NCBI GenBank assembly: GCA_050789445.1
Contig: JAILXR010000001.1
Location: 1,922,001 to 1,986,000, forward strand
From: JAWSVE01 sp050789445
GTDB lineage: Bacteria; Pseudomonadota; Gammaproteobacteria; Pseudomonadales; Cellvibrionaceae
Direction: 5' to 3'
DNA: 64,000 bases
Every line of letters begins with the position of its first letter. The first letter of the stretch is position 1. Positions 53,073 to 62,834 of the stretch are shown one piece after another. Made by a program: the position numbers and the translations under genes. Under the pieces are notes generated by a model. That model ran no database searches, had not been told where the DNA came from, and saw only the letters and a list, made by a program, of their open reading frames with translations.

Positions 53073-55673
53073 TTATTTCGTAAAAACAATCTTCTCTTTA
53101 TCATCTGACAGCGCTGCTCGAATAGTATCTCCAGGAGCATAGGTTCCAGCCAGCACTTCTTGTGCTAACGGATTCTCTATATATTGCTGTATCGCTCTTT
53201 TAAGAGGCCGCGCACCAAACACCGGATCAAATCCAGCAGAAACTAATTTATCGAGAGCGCCATCATCAATTTCAAAGCTTAATTCTCGATCTTTTAAGCG
53301 TGAACTTAATAAGTCCAACTGAATCTTTGCGATACCACGAATCTGAGACTGCGCCAACGGCTCAAACACCACAAGCTCATCAACACGGTTAATAAATTCT
53401 GGTCTAAAATGCCCACCAACCACTTCCATTACAGCATTTTTTATCGATTCTTGCTTCACGATCTCAGATTCAAACTCAGAAGACTTCGTCATGTCTTGAA
53501 TCACACCCGAACCTAAGTTAGATGTCATCACGATAACTGTATTCCGAAAATCAACAGTTCGACCTTGCCCATCGGTTAAACGGCCATCGTCTAACACTTG
53601 CAATAAAATATTAAACACATCGGGATGCGCTTTTTCAATTTCATCCAACAGCAACACGGAATATGGACGACGACGAACGGCTTCGGTTAAATAACCACCT
53701 TCCTCATAACCCACATACCCAGGAGGAGCGCCTACCAACCGAGCAACAGAATGCTTCTCCATAAATTCTGACATATCGATACGAACCATCGCATCATCAC
53801 TATCAAATAAAAACTCTGCCAACGCTTTACATAATTCTGTTTTACCCACACCTGTTGGACCTAAAAACAAAAAAGATCCGTTCGGACGATTAGGATCAGA
53901 CAAACCAGCCCGCGATCGACGCACAGCGTTACTAACAGCAACAACAGCTTGCTCTTGTCCGATTACACGCTTGTGCAAACCGTCTTCCATGCGAATTAAT
54001 TTATCTCGTTCACCTTCTAACATTTTTGAAACAGGAATCCCTGTCCACTTAGAAACCACTTCAGCAATTTCTTCATCACCGACTTTATTTCTCAGCAGTT
54101 TCATTTCAACAATATCTGCTTCGGATGCAGATGCCAGTTGTTTTTCTAATTCTGGGATCAAACCATACTGTAATTCAGACATGCGACCCAAATCACCTGC
54201 GCGACGAGCAGCTTCAACATCTAGCTTTGCCTGCTCTAAATCTGATTTGACTCCTTGTGATCCTTGCAGCGCTGATTTTTCTGCCTTCCATATTTCTTCT
54301 AGATCAGAAAATTCTCTTTCAGCCTTTTCAATCTCTTCATTTAATTTCACTAATTGTTTTTTAGCAGTTTCCGAATCTTCTTTTTTTACAGCTTCCCTTT
54401 CTATTTTTAACTGAATAAGCCTGCGCTCTAATCGATCCATCACTTCCGGTTTCGAGTCGATCTCCATGCGAATACGGCTACCCGCTTCATCGATCAAATC
54501 AATCGCTTTATCGGGAAGCTGTCGATCGGTGATATACCGTTGCGATAACTTTGCCGCCGCAATAATGGCAGCATCGGTAATATCAACGCCGTGATGCACT
54601 TCATATCGCTCTTTTAGTCCGCGTAAAATCGCAATGGTATCTTCTTCACTTGGTTCATCGACTAATACTTTTTGAAAGCGTCGTTCTAATGCAGCATCTT
54701 TTTCAATATATTTTCGATATTCATCAAGCGTTGTCGCACCAACACAATGTAATTCTCCGCGGGCAAGTGCAGGCTTCAACATGTTGCCCGCATCCATTGC
54801 GCCTTCGGCTTTACCGGCGCCGACCATCGTATGAATCTCATCGATAAATAAAATGATTCGGCCTTCTTGTTTGCCAAGCTCATTCAACAACGCTTTGAGT
54901 CGTTCTTCAAATTCACCGCGAAATTTTGCACCTGCTATTAATGATCCCATATCTAATGAGAGCAACCTTTTATTTTTTAATCCTTCAGGGACTTCCCCAT
55001 TAATAATCCGCTGAGCCAAGCCTTCAACAATAGCTGTTTTACCCACACCCGGCTCACCGATTAGCACGGGATTATTTTTTGTTCTTCGTTGCAACACTTG
55101 AATTGTTCGTCGAATCTCATCATCGCGACCAATGACAGGATCGAGCTTTCCAGCTTCAGCACGGGCTGTTAAGTCGATCGTATATTTATCGAGAGCTTGC
55201 CGATTAGATTCTGATTCGGGGTCATCAACCGTTTCTCCACCTCGAACTTTATCGATACTTTCTTTTAAACGATTCTTATCGCCAAACTGGCTTAAGATTT
55301 TCCCAAGTGAACTCTTTGAATCATTCATTACTGCAAGCAATAAACTTTCACTAGAAATAAACTTATCGCCATTTTGCTGTGCTTGTTTATCCGCTAAGTT
55401 TAATACGCGAGATAACTCCGCCGACATATTGACATCACCAGTCGGATTTTGAATACGCGCCAGACCATCCAGCTCTTTTGCTAAGCCATTTCGCAAACCG
55501 TTAACATCAAAGCCCGATTGCGCTAAGAGCGGGCGGACGCTACTACCCTGCTGATCTAACATGGCTAGCAATACATGCGGAGGCTCTATCTGGTTATGAT
55601 CTCGACCAACGGCCAGAGATTGCGCATCTGAAAGTGCCATTTGAAATTGGTTAGTTAATCGATCTATTCGCAT
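53073..55673 (-). CDS. clpB: ATP-dependent disaggregase ClpB
   Basis: An 866-residue Hsp100 chaperone that threads aggregated proteins with DnaK help. N-domain (1 to 145), AAA+ 1 with Walker A GEPGVGKT and Walker B LFIDEIH, a long M-domain coiled coil (about 400 to 520, RLIQLKIEREAVKKEDSE...), and AAA+ 2 with GPTGVGKT and LLLDEIEK are all in place. The C-terminal D2 region with RPLKRAIQQYIENPLA closes it. Length matches the family. A heat-shock-type promoter lies upstream and a strong terminator follows. Confidence 0.97.
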   Translation of the reverse strand: MRIDRLTNQFQMALSDAQSLAVGRDHNQIEPPHVLLAMLDQQGSSVRPLLAQSGFDVNGLRNGLAKELDGLARIQNPTGDVNMSAELSRVLNLADKQAQQNGDKFISSESLLLAVMNDSKSSLGKILSQFGDKNRLKESIDKVRGGETVDDPESESNRQALDKYTIDLTARAEAGKLDPVIGRDDEIRRTIQVLQRRTKNNPVLIGEPGVGKTAIVEGLAQRIINGEVPEGLKNKRLLSLDMGSLIAGAKFRGEFEERLKALLNELGKQEGRIILFIDEIHTMVGAGKAEGAMDAGNMLKPALARGELHCVGATTLDEYRKYIEKDAALERRFQKVLVDEPSEEDTIAILRGLKERYEVHHGVDITDAAIIAAAKLSQRYITDRQLPDKAIDLIDEAGSRIRMEIDSKPEVMDRLERRLIQLKIEREAVKKEDSETAKKQLVKLNEEIEKAEREFSDLEEIWKAEKSALQGSQGVKSDLEQAKLDVEAARRAGDLGRMSELQYGLIPELEKQLASASEADIVEMKLLRNKVGDEEIAEVVSKWTGIPVSKMLEGERDKLIRMEDGLHKRVIGQEQAVVAVSNAVRRSRAGLSDPNRPNGSFLFLGPTGVGKTELCKALAEFLFDSDDAMVRIDMSEFMEKHSVARLVGAPPGYVGYEEGGYLTEAVRRRPYSVLLLDEIEKAHPDVFNILLQVLDDGRLTDGQGRTVDFRNTVIVMTSNLGSGVIQDMTKSSEFESEIVKQESIKNAVMEVVGGHFRPEFINRVDELVVFEPLAQSQIRGIAKIQLDLLSSRLKDRELSFEIDDGALDKLVSAGFDPVFGARPLKRAIQQYIENPLAQEVLAGTYAPGDTIRAALSDDKEKIVFTK

Positions 55674-55756
55674 TGTTTACCTCAAATAATTCAAGAGTCC
55701 TACCTTTCCATTTTACTAGGCAGGAACTTTAAAGATGTTTTGACTACTGGTACTAC

Positions 55757-55784
55757 ATTTTGGGGCTGTATAAAATATTTCAAC
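55757..55784 (-). promoter_or_regulatory. Heat-shock (sigma-32-type) promoter of clpB
   Basis: On the minus strand, GTTGAAA is followed after 12 bases by CCCCAAAAT, close to the sigma-32 consensus CTTGAAA-N-CCCCATNT. It lies about 85 to 110 bases upstream of the clpB ATG, and clpB is a classic heat-shock gene. Confidence 0.7.
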
Positions 55785-55926
55785 TGATGTAGATCAATTG
55801 ATTTATATTGAGGGGCCTCTAATGCTGGCTTTTAGCGGCTAAAAAGGAAAGGGCTTAGATAAAGAGGACGTAACCGCATGGCAATTGACGAAGAAAATCA
55901 CGACTAGGGATTACTTGGAAATACTT

Positions 55927-56802
55927 TTAAGATTCGAGCCAAATCAGGCTCGCCATACGGCCCGTTTGTCCGTCACGCCGGTAAGAATAAAAATTATTTT
56001 TTTCTGAAAAACTACAACGATCACCACCCGATATGTTTAACACCCCCACCTCTGACAACTGAGCTTTAGCAACGGCATACATATCGAGATGATATTTTTT
56101 CATTTTAATTCTTGATGATTTTTGTTCTTGATTCTCAGCTTGATTTAAAAAGGAATCCTTTAACACCGGCACAGACAGTCTCGCAAAGTTTTCTCTTCTT
56201 AAAGACACCGTTAATTCCAGCGCACTCACAACTTCCTCGCCTACTTCATAACAGTTTTGAGTAATCGCCGGACCCAAAAAAACCATCAATTCATCAGCGC
56301 TGTTATTGTTAAATGCCGACACGGATTTTTTTAAAATGCCATTAGCCAAACCTCGCCAACCCGCATGGATAGCCGCAACTTGTGTTCCCTGTTTATTGCA
56401 AAAAAGGACTGGTAAACAATCAGCTGTCATTACCGCACAAACTAATTTTGAAGAACAAGACACCACACCATCGGCTTCCATAGGGTGATTTCGATCATCG
56501 ATTTCAGCAAAGAAATTACTTTCTGTAATGATGCGATCGCTATGTATTTGAGTCAGCCAAGCTATCGGAGCAGAAAGTTTTAACCGGCTCGATAAAGTTT
56601 CTCTATTTTTTTCTACGTTCTTACCGTCATCGCCAACATGGAGTGCTAAATTATTTGAATCAAAAGGCGGAGCGCTACACCCTCCAGCACGATAAGTAAC
56701 AAAAGCTTTCACATTAGCAGGCAGTCTTCGATCATCAGTTTGCCACTCCGGCTCAAAGCCAATGACATTGCCATTCATTGATATATCGAATGAATCATCC
56801 AT
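55927..56802 (-). CDS. pgeF: Purine nucleoside phosphorylase / YfiH-type copper-oxidase-like protein (PgeF)
   Basis: A 291-residue protein of the YfiH/DUF152 (laccase-domain) family. AFVTYRAGGCSAPPFDSNNLALHVGDD, VVSCSSKLVCAVMTADCLPVLFC and AAIHAGWRGLANGILKKSVSAF hold the conserved Cys/His cluster, and GPAITQNCYEVGEEV is a second signature. Members edit cell-wall precursors or cleave purine nucleosides. I start it at the ATG at 56802, which overlaps the rluD stop (ATGGATGA), so translation is coupled; a TTG at 56820 is an alternative. Confidence 0.92.
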   Translation of the reverse strand: MDDSFDISMNGNVIGFEPEWQTDDRRLPANVKAFVTYRAGGCSAPPFDSNNLALHVGDDGKNVEKNRETLSSRLKLSAPIAWLTQIHSDRIITESNFFAEIDDRNHPMEADGVVSCSSKLVCAVMTADCLPVLFCNKQGTQVAAIHAGWRGLANGILKKSVSAFNNNSADELMVFLGPAITQNCYEVGEEVVSALELTVSLRRENFARLSVPVLKDSFLNQAENQEQKSSRIKMKKYHLDMYAVAKAQLSEVGVLNISGGDRCSFSEKNNFYSYRRDGQTGRMASLIWLES

Positions 56803-57877
56803 CAGTTTCGCCAAGTGCAATTAATAACTGTTCGATATCCGCTGGCAGCGGAATTTCCCAGCTGATTTCTTGACTTGTTTCTGGATGCATCAACGTTAGC
56901 CGTCTCGCATGCAGTGCTTGCCGCGGAAAATTACTTACCGCTTGGCTCGCTGATTCAGGCATATCTTTCGGGAATCGCTGTCGCTTCCCGTATGTTTGAT
57001 CTCCCACAAGAGGATGCCCTATATGCGTTAAATGCACGCGTATCTGATGAGTCCTTCCCGAGGCTAATTTCAACTGCACTAAGGAATGATGAGAAAAGCG
57101 ATGTTTCACTTCGTAATGAGTTATCGCTTCTTTCCCGTTATTTTTTTTGACACGCTCCAAATACTCATCTGGAATATTATGTTTAGTGGATGGATGATGA
57201 ATAGTTTTGTTTTCTATCACCGCCATTTTTTGGCGTTGTATCGGATGACGGCCAATCGGCTCATCGATCGTCCCTTGAGCTGGAACCCTCCCCCAAGCGA
57301 CAGCAATATATTCTCGGCCCATGGCACGCGCTTGTAATTGCGATACGAGAGACTGATGCGCTTTCAACGTTCGAGCCACAACCAGCAAACCCGAGGTATC
57401 CTTATCGAGGCGATGAACAATCCCTGCACGGGGGAGGTCAATTAATTCCGGATAGGCATACAATAGGCCGTTCAACAAAGTGCCTGAAAGATTCCCTGCC
57501 GCAGGATGAACCACCATTCCCACAGGCTTATTAATCACGATTATTTGTTCATCGTCATAGATCACCTCTAAAGGAATATCTTCTGCCACCCAGTCGCCTT
57601 GTGGCTCAGTAACTACGGTTAATACCAGCTCTTCACCACCCGCTAACTTATTTTTAGCCTTTCCAGAACTCCCATTAACCAAAAGATCCCCACTTTTTAT
57701 CCACTCTTGGATCCTCGCCCGTGAAAAATCAGGGAACAATGCAGCTGCAGCCTGATCCAACCGTTGACCTAAATAGTCATGAGGCACTTTAATTAGTCGT
57801 CGATCAACCTCCTGTGAATCCTCTGTTTCATGACTGGCTTGTGGCTCTAGATCGTTTTGTGGAGGTGTTTTTGGCAT
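56795..57877 (-). CDS. rluD: 23S rRNA pseudouridine(1911/1915/1917) synthase
   Basis: A 360-residue enzyme that forms pseudouridines in helix 69 of 23S rRNA. An N-terminal S4 RNA-binding domain (LDQAAAALFPDFSRARIQEWIKSGDLLVNG) is followed by the RluA-type catalytic domain with HRLDKDTSGLLVVART, whose Asp is the nucleophile, and ASGRTHQIRVHLTHIGHPLVGD. Its stop overlaps pgeF. Divergent from bamD. Confidence 0.95.
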   Translation of the reverse strand: MPKTPPQNDLEPQASHETEDSQEVDRRLIKVPHDYLGQRLDQAAAALFPDFSRARIQEWIKSGDLLVNGSSGKAKNKLAGGEELVLTVVTEPQGDWVAEDIPLEVIYDDEQIIVINKPVGMVVHPAAGNLSGTLLNGLLYAYPELIDLPRAGIVHRLDKDTSGLLVVARTLKAHQSLVSQLQARAMGREYIAVAWGRVPAQGTIDEPIGRHPIQRQKMAVIENKTIHHPSTKHNIPDEYLERVKKNNGKEAITHYEVKHRFSHHSLVQLKLASGRTHQIRVHLTHIGHPLVGDQTYGKRQRFPKDMPESASQAVSNFPRQALHARRLTLMHPETSQEISWEIPLPADIEQLLIALGETDG

Positions 57878-58178
57878 AAGAGGATTTGGTCACTTATTAG
57901 AATCAGGTAGTTAGAACCCATAGTAAGGAAATATCAGAGACCCTGATTTTACACGCTTTAAACAGAATAACCTGTAAATCCACGCAAACTATCAATACTA
58001 AGCGCTAGAAACCAAAGTGCATTGAAGCGAATCCTATGGAATAATGCTTGGCCGTTATTTGGTCGCTACAATATAGCGTTAAAATCACTTATCAAACAAA
58101 TACAACTAATTCGCTAGAAACAGCTACTTTCAGCAGTTGCTTTCAAAAGTTCCTATAACAGACAGAGCCTTACGACTT
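57878..58178. other. Divergent promoter region of rluD and bamD
   Basis: No gene is visible. Promoter hexamers could not be placed with confidence for either direction. A TTG at 58137 is in frame with bamD but lacks a ribosome-binding site and would lengthen the signal peptide by fourteen residues. Confidence 0.35.
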
Positions 58179-59114
58179 ATGTATCAATCAATACTCTTGC
58201 TCAACCGACGAGTCATTCGTTTCTCTTTCCTTGGATTATGCTTAATGACTCTATTGAGCGCTTGCGCCACTCAAGAAGAAAAAGATGCGAATCGTGCAGA
58301 GCGAATTAGAGAAACAGAAAAGCAGCTCTATGAAACAGCTGAACGACAAATACGGTCTCAGCAATGGGAATCAGCCATTAAAAATCTACAGCTTCTTGAG
58401 GAAAACTTTCCTTTTGGCGCTTACGCTGAACAAGCTCAGCTAGAATTGATTCACGCTCATTATCGCAATTACGATTTTGATGCTGCTATTGCAAACGCCG
58501 ATAGATTTATTCGTCTTCATCCTCGACACAGAAATGTGGATTATGCATATTACCTAAAAGGTCTATCTTCATTCTCGATCGGTGGTGGCTTGTTTGATCG
58601 CTTTGCAGCAACTGATCCCAGCAAACGTGATGTGGGAGCAGCAAGAGAGTCTTTTGCTCAATTTAGCCAATTACTGACTCTGTTCCCAGAGAGCCAATAT
58701 GCTCCAGATGCAGAGAAGCGGATGATTTATTTACGTAACCTACTCGCACGCTATCAAATTCATGTCGCCAATTATTATTTTAAGCGTGGTGCTTATGTGG
58801 CTGCTGTAGGTCGAGGTCGCTATGTCCTAGAAAACTTCCAACAAACTCCTGCTGTCCCAGATGCGCTTGCCGTTTTAATTCAAGGATATCGTTTGCTTGG
58901 CATGGAAGATTTGATGGAAGGCTCCTTAGCCACTTTAAAAAAGAATTACCCTCAACATCCTTCATTGAAAAAAAATGGAGCGTTTGATTTTAAATTTAGC
59001 TCTCTTGAAGATCGCTCTTGGTTTAACAAGTTAACATTTGGACTTTTCGACAAACAAGACCCCGGTGGTTTTGATTCGCGTGAAGTGTTTGATCCGCAAT
59101 ACAAAACACACTAG
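58179..59114 (+). CDS. bamD: Outer-membrane assembly lipoprotein BamD
   Basis: A 311-residue lipoprotein of the BAM complex that inserts outer-membrane beta-barrels. Starting at the ATG at 58179, a signal peptide (FSFLGLCLMTLLSAC) ends at a lipobox cysteine about 29 residues in. Tetratricopeptide-type helical repeats follow, with QWESAIKNLQLLEENFPFGAYAEQAQLELIHAHYRNYDFDAAIANADRFIRLHPRH being repeats 1 and 2. The last 50 residues are longer than in E. coli BamD. Flanked by rluD (divergent) and a terminator. Confidence 0.94.
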   Translation: MYQSILLLNRRVIRFSFLGLCLMTLLSACATQEEKDANRAERIRETEKQLYETAERQIRSQQWESAIKNLQLLEENFPFGAYAEQAQLELIHAHYRNYDFDAAIANADRFIRLHPRHRNVDYAYYLKGLSSFSIGGGLFDRFAATDPSKRDVGAARESFAQFSQLLTLFPESQYAPDAEKRMIYLRNLLARYQIHVANYYFKRGAYVAAVGRGRYVLENFQQTPAVPDALAVLIQGYRLLGMEDLMEGSLATLKKNYPQHPSLKKNGAFDFKFSSLEDRSWFNKLTFGLFDKQDPGGFDSREVFDPQYKTH

Positions 59115-59146
59115 ACAACAAATTATCGCGAACTCCTAACTGCAAC

Positions 59147-59185
59147 AAAAAAGCCCTGTATTGATAATACATACAGGGCTTTTTT
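59147..59185. terminator. Bidirectional terminator between bamD and nadE
   Basis: AAAAAAGCCCTGTA (59147-59160) and TACAGGGCTTTTTT (59172-59185) form a perfect 14-bp stem with A and T runs at both ends, so it serves both convergent genes. Confidence 0.9.
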
Positions 59186-59214
59186 GTATCTGTGAATATA
59201 TTACTAACTAGTTT

Positions 59215-60879
59215 TTAATGGCCAATCTTCCAACCAGAAGTAATGGGATATCGCCTATCTCGACCAAAACCTCGCTTAGTAATTCTCGGTCCAACGGCAG
59301 CCTGTCTGCGTTTATATTCATTAATGTCAACTAAACGCAGTACATGTTCAACATCTTCTCGCGAAAAGCCGCTCGCAATAATTTCTTCGCCACTTTTATC
59401 TTCTTCAATATACGCTGCTAATATCTGATCTAAAATTGGATAAGCCGGCAAACTGTCTTCATCTTTTTGATCTGGAGCTAACTCCGCTGACGGTGGTCGA
59501 TCAATCACTCGCTGAGGAATGACATACCCTAATGTATTTCTGTATTCAGCTAATTCAAAAACCAGCGTTTTAGAAACATCTTTCAACACATCAAATCCAC
59601 CGGCCATATCGCCATACAGCGTCGCATAGCCAACTGCCATTTCGCTTTTATTCCCCGTTGTTAACACCAAGGATCCCTTTTTATTGGAAATAGCCATTAG
59701 AATATTGCCGCGACATCTCGCCTGTAAATTTTCTTCTGTCGTGTCTTTTCCTAAACCTGCAAACTCATCTTTTAATGCTGCAAGAAAGGCTTCCACCATT
59801 GGCTCGATTGAAATCACCTTATATTCAACACCAAGATAGCGCGCCTCTTCTCCTGCGTCCTCAACACTCATGTCAGATGTATAACGATAGGGCATCATCA
59901 CAGCTTCGACACGGTCAGAGCCTAGCGCATCAGTGGCTATCGCCAATACCAACGCAGAATCAATACCACCCGACAAACCAAGCACAATACCTTTGAAGCC
60001 ATTTTTATTGATGTAATCTTTCACCCCCATAACAAGCGCTTGATACACACGTTCATGTTTTGAAGGAATTGGGGCTTGAATCGATGAAGCCATACTAATC
60101 AATTGGGCCGTATTTTTGCCTATCTCTTTGGAAGAAGCTCCTTCCGAAAAAGTGACTTCCACTGGGTATAAATTCTCTTCGAACAAAGGCGCTCGAGATT
60201 TTATTTCACCCCGCGAATCCATCGCCATTGACCCACCATCAAACACTAGTTCGTCTTGACCACCTAATTGATTCACGTAGATAAAAGCAAGCCCAGATTC
60301 TTTATTTCGCGCAGACAAAACTTCAGGACGAACATTCACTTTATTCAATTCGAAAGGAGATGCATTTAGAACCAACGCTAACTTGGCTCCTTTTTCTTTT
60401 GCCTTTCTGCAAGGTTCGGTTTTCCATACATCTTCACAAATCATAAGCGCAGTAGGAACACCCTGAATATCAACAACACAGGTATCTTCACCCGAAGTGA
60501 AATAGCGCTTATCATCAAACACCTGATAATTAGGCAAACATTGCTTATGTGCTTCCGCAACCAATTCACCATCACGAATAACACCCGCCGCATTGTAAAC
60601 ACGGCCATCAATAAGTCGGGGATACCCAACAACAACAGTCGCCTTTAAATTTGCTTTTAAAATAGATTGCAGACCTGCTTCTATCCGAAGACCAACGCTA
60701 TCTCTTAGTAATAGATCTTCAGGAGGATAAGCCATTAACGTTAGCTCAGGAAACACCACAACATCTGCATTATGTTCTTGCTCAGCTTTACGTACAGATT
60801 CAATGACTTTTTTAGTGTTGCCAGGAATATCCCCCACCAAAGGATTAATCTGTGCCATTACTACAATAAAACTCGACAT
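59215..60879 (-). CDS. nadE: Glutamine-dependent NAD+ synthetase
   Basis: A 554-residue enzyme that amidates nicotinic-acid adenine dinucleotide to NAD+ using glutamine. The N-terminal nitrilase-type glutaminase domain (1 to about 260) has Glu in FPELTLMAYPPEDLL, Lys in HKQCLPNYQVFDDKRYF and Cys in ICEDVW; the C-terminal synthetase domain has the P-loop LGLSGGIDSALV. This is the two-domain form. The gene is convergent with bamD across the shared terminator and divergent from pilS. Confidence 0.96.
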   Translation of the reverse strand: MSSFIVVMAQINPLVGDIPGNTKKVIESVRKAEQEHNADVVVFPELTLMAYPPEDLLLRDSVGLRIEAGLQSILKANLKATVVVGYPRLIDGRVYNAAGVIRDGELVAEAHKQCLPNYQVFDDKRYFTSGEDTCVVDIQGVPTALMICEDVWKTEPCRKAKEKGAKLALVLNASPFELNKVNVRPEVLSARNKESGLAFIYVNQLGGQDELVFDGGSMAMDSRGEIKSRAPLFEENLYPVEVTFSEGASSKEIGKNTAQLISMASSIQAPIPSKHERVYQALVMGVKDYINKNGFKGIVLGLSGGIDSALVLAIATDALGSDRVEAVMMPYRYTSDMSVEDAGEEARYLGVEYKVISIEPMVEAFLAALKDEFAGLGKDTTEENLQARCRGNILMAISNKKGSLVLTTGNKSEMAVGYATLYGDMAGGFDVLKDVSKTLVFELAEYRNTLGYVIPQRVIDRPPSAELAPDQKDEDSLPAYPILDQILAAYIEEDKSGEEIIASGFSREDVEHVLRLVDINEYKRRQAAVGPRITKRGFGRDRRYPITSGWKIGH

Positions 60880-61092
60880 CTAGCGCGTTACTCCCAAAGC
60901 TTATTTTTGCGTTCCAGCATTTATTTTATAAATACCGTTCAAGCGAGCTTACTTCTCATTAATTAAAGCGAAGCATTATACATAATCAAAGAAACCTTAG
61001 ACAAAGGTAATCCTTGATAACTTCAGCTATAATTCGACAAAGTAACTAGGAAGGTTTTTCGCAAATAATCAATAATACAAATAGGTAAAACT

Positions 61093-62724
61093 TTGACTCT
61101 ATCTCAAAAAAAGAGCCATCTTAGTAGTACACACCAAAAATTCCCTATCAATGACGGATATGTGATTGATAGTGATTATCAGCTTCTCCGCATTTATGCT
61201 TACTACAGAACACTACTAAGCTGTATCGTTCTTCTATTATTCACTGCTAAACTGGCAGTTAACTACCTAGGCTCCGAGCTACCTGTTTTATTTTTTTATA
61301 CGGTTTGGACTTACGCTATTACCAACATCCTCACACTTTTTTTCTTATGGAAAAATCAATTCTCTCCTAACAAGCAACAAATAGTTCTTCTTTTATTCAT
61401 CGATATTTCAGCACTTACCTTACTCATGCACGCAAGTGCGGGCATGGATATTGGTTATCTCATTCTAGTTTGTATTGCCGCTGGCACGATCTTTTTACCA
61501 CGTCACATTAATTTAGCGCTAGCCGGTTTTGCGACAATATTAGTGCTAACTGAAGGCGTCTTTAACGAATTTTTAGGTATCAACGAAAAACGTTCTGTTT
61601 TCGCCGCTGGCATTTTCGGAATTTTAATCTTTACAACAGCATTTGCATTTAGCATTCTGAGCGAAAGAATTCGGAAATCAAATCAAGAAGCTGAAGATCA
61701 AGCCAAGCATGCCGCTTACCTACAAAAGCTTTCTCAGCTAATCTTAGAAAGAATGAGAACAGGCATTCTCGTTGTCAACTCAGAAAATGAAATCGTACTT
61801 GCTAACCGTGCCGCAAAAACTTTTTTATCGCTATTACATCGAACACCTACACACATCAAAGATATTGCCCCACTCTATGAACAATTACAGATCTGGAACG
61901 CTTACCCCCACACTCGCTCACCTCATTTAAAAACCCACAACGAAGGCCCTGAACTAAAGATTAGCTTCGCGAAAATGGATGCATATGATCAATCAGACAC
62001 TTTGATTTTTGTTGAAGATAATCGAAAATTATCTCAAGAAGCTCAACAACTTAAACTAGCCTCCCTTGGGAGACTAACTGCTAGTATTGCTCACGAAGTC
62101 AGAAACCCCTTGGGAGCGATAAGCCACGCCGCTCAATTACTTTCTGAGTCTTCTGACCTATTAACACACGATGCTCGATTAAGTGAGATTATTCAAAACC
62201 ACTCGAAGCGAGTTAATCATATTATTGAGAATGTCCTACAGTTATCTAGCCGCAAAAGCTCAGTAGCAGAATTGATTGACCTATCATTCTGGCTACCAGA
62301 TTTTGTTAAAGAATATAAAGAAACCAAACATGCTGATATAACATTAAACGTACATAACAAATCCATCCAAAGCAGAATCGATACAAGCCAATTACATCAA
62401 GTTTTAACCAATCTTTGTGACAATGGTTTACGTTACAGCAAAGAGAATACAGGAAGAGAAACAGTAACCTTAGAAGCCGCTATTGATCTAGAAAGCGAAC
62501 TTCCTTATATTGAGGTCATCGACGACGGCATTGGGGTTGCAGGCAAAGATATCGAACAAATTTTTGAACCTTTTTTTACCACTGAATCGGCAGGATCTGG
62601 CCTAGGGCTTTATATCTCACGGGAACTTTGTGAAGGAAACCAAGCCAATCTAGACTACAAAAGAACTGTTGATGGCAAAAGCGCCTTTAGAATTACACTT
62701 GCTCACCCTGAAAGAATTTTTTAA
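61093..62724 (+). CDS. pilS: Type IV pilus sensor histidine kinase PilS
   Basis: A 543-residue kinase. Six hydrophobic segments between residues 30 and 190 form the pilin-sensing membrane domain; a PAS-type domain follows (about 205 to 300), then HisKA with His334 in SIAHEVRNPLGAISHAAQLL and HATPase with LTNLCDNGLRYS, DDGIGVAG and GSGLGLYIS. The start is a TTG at 61093 with AGG upstream. pilR follows by 110 bases on the same strand, and together they control pilin transcription. Confidence 0.94.
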   Translation: MTLSQKKSHLSSTHQKFPINDGYVIDSDYQLLRIYAYYRTLLSCIVLLLFTAKLAVNYLGSELPVLFFYTVWTYAITNILTLFFLWKNQFSPNKQQIVLLLFIDISALTLLMHASAGMDIGYLILVCIAAGTIFLPRHINLALAGFATILVLTEGVFNEFLGINEKRSVFAAGIFGILIFTTAFAFSILSERIRKSNQEAEDQAKHAAYLQKLSQLILERMRTGILVVNSENEIVLANRAAKTFLSLLHRTPTHIKDIAPLYEQLQIWNAYPHTRSPHLKTHNEGPELKISFAKMDAYDQSDTLIFVEDNRKLSQEAQQLKLASLGRLTASIAHEVRNPLGAISHAAQLLSESSDLLTHDARLSEIIQNHSKRVNHIIENVLQLSSRKSSVAELIDLSFWLPDFVKEYKETKHADITLNVHNKSIQSRIDTSQLHQVLTNLCDNGLRYSKENTGRETVTLEAAIDLESELPYIEVIDDGIGVAGKDIEQIFEPFFTTESAGSGLGLYISRELCEGNQANLDYKRTVDGKSAFRITLAHPERIF

Positions 62725-62834
62725 ACCATTATAAACGAGAATCCAAAGTACATATATTCTCCTGCCTCGATCACCCGACTGGATCGAGTATTATGAAACA
62801 TCACTCGATAAAAACAGCAATAAAAAAGAGCACT

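Noticed and set aside
53971..54414. 147-codon plus-strand frame inside clpB
   Set aside because: It is antisense to the ClpB coiled coil; its Ser-rich translation is typical of a shadow frame.
62766..62788. Hairpin CTCGATC/GATCGAG between pilS and pilR as terminator
   Set aside because: No T-run follows; it may be a chance pairing or weak attenuator, and pilS-pilR are usually co-transcribed.
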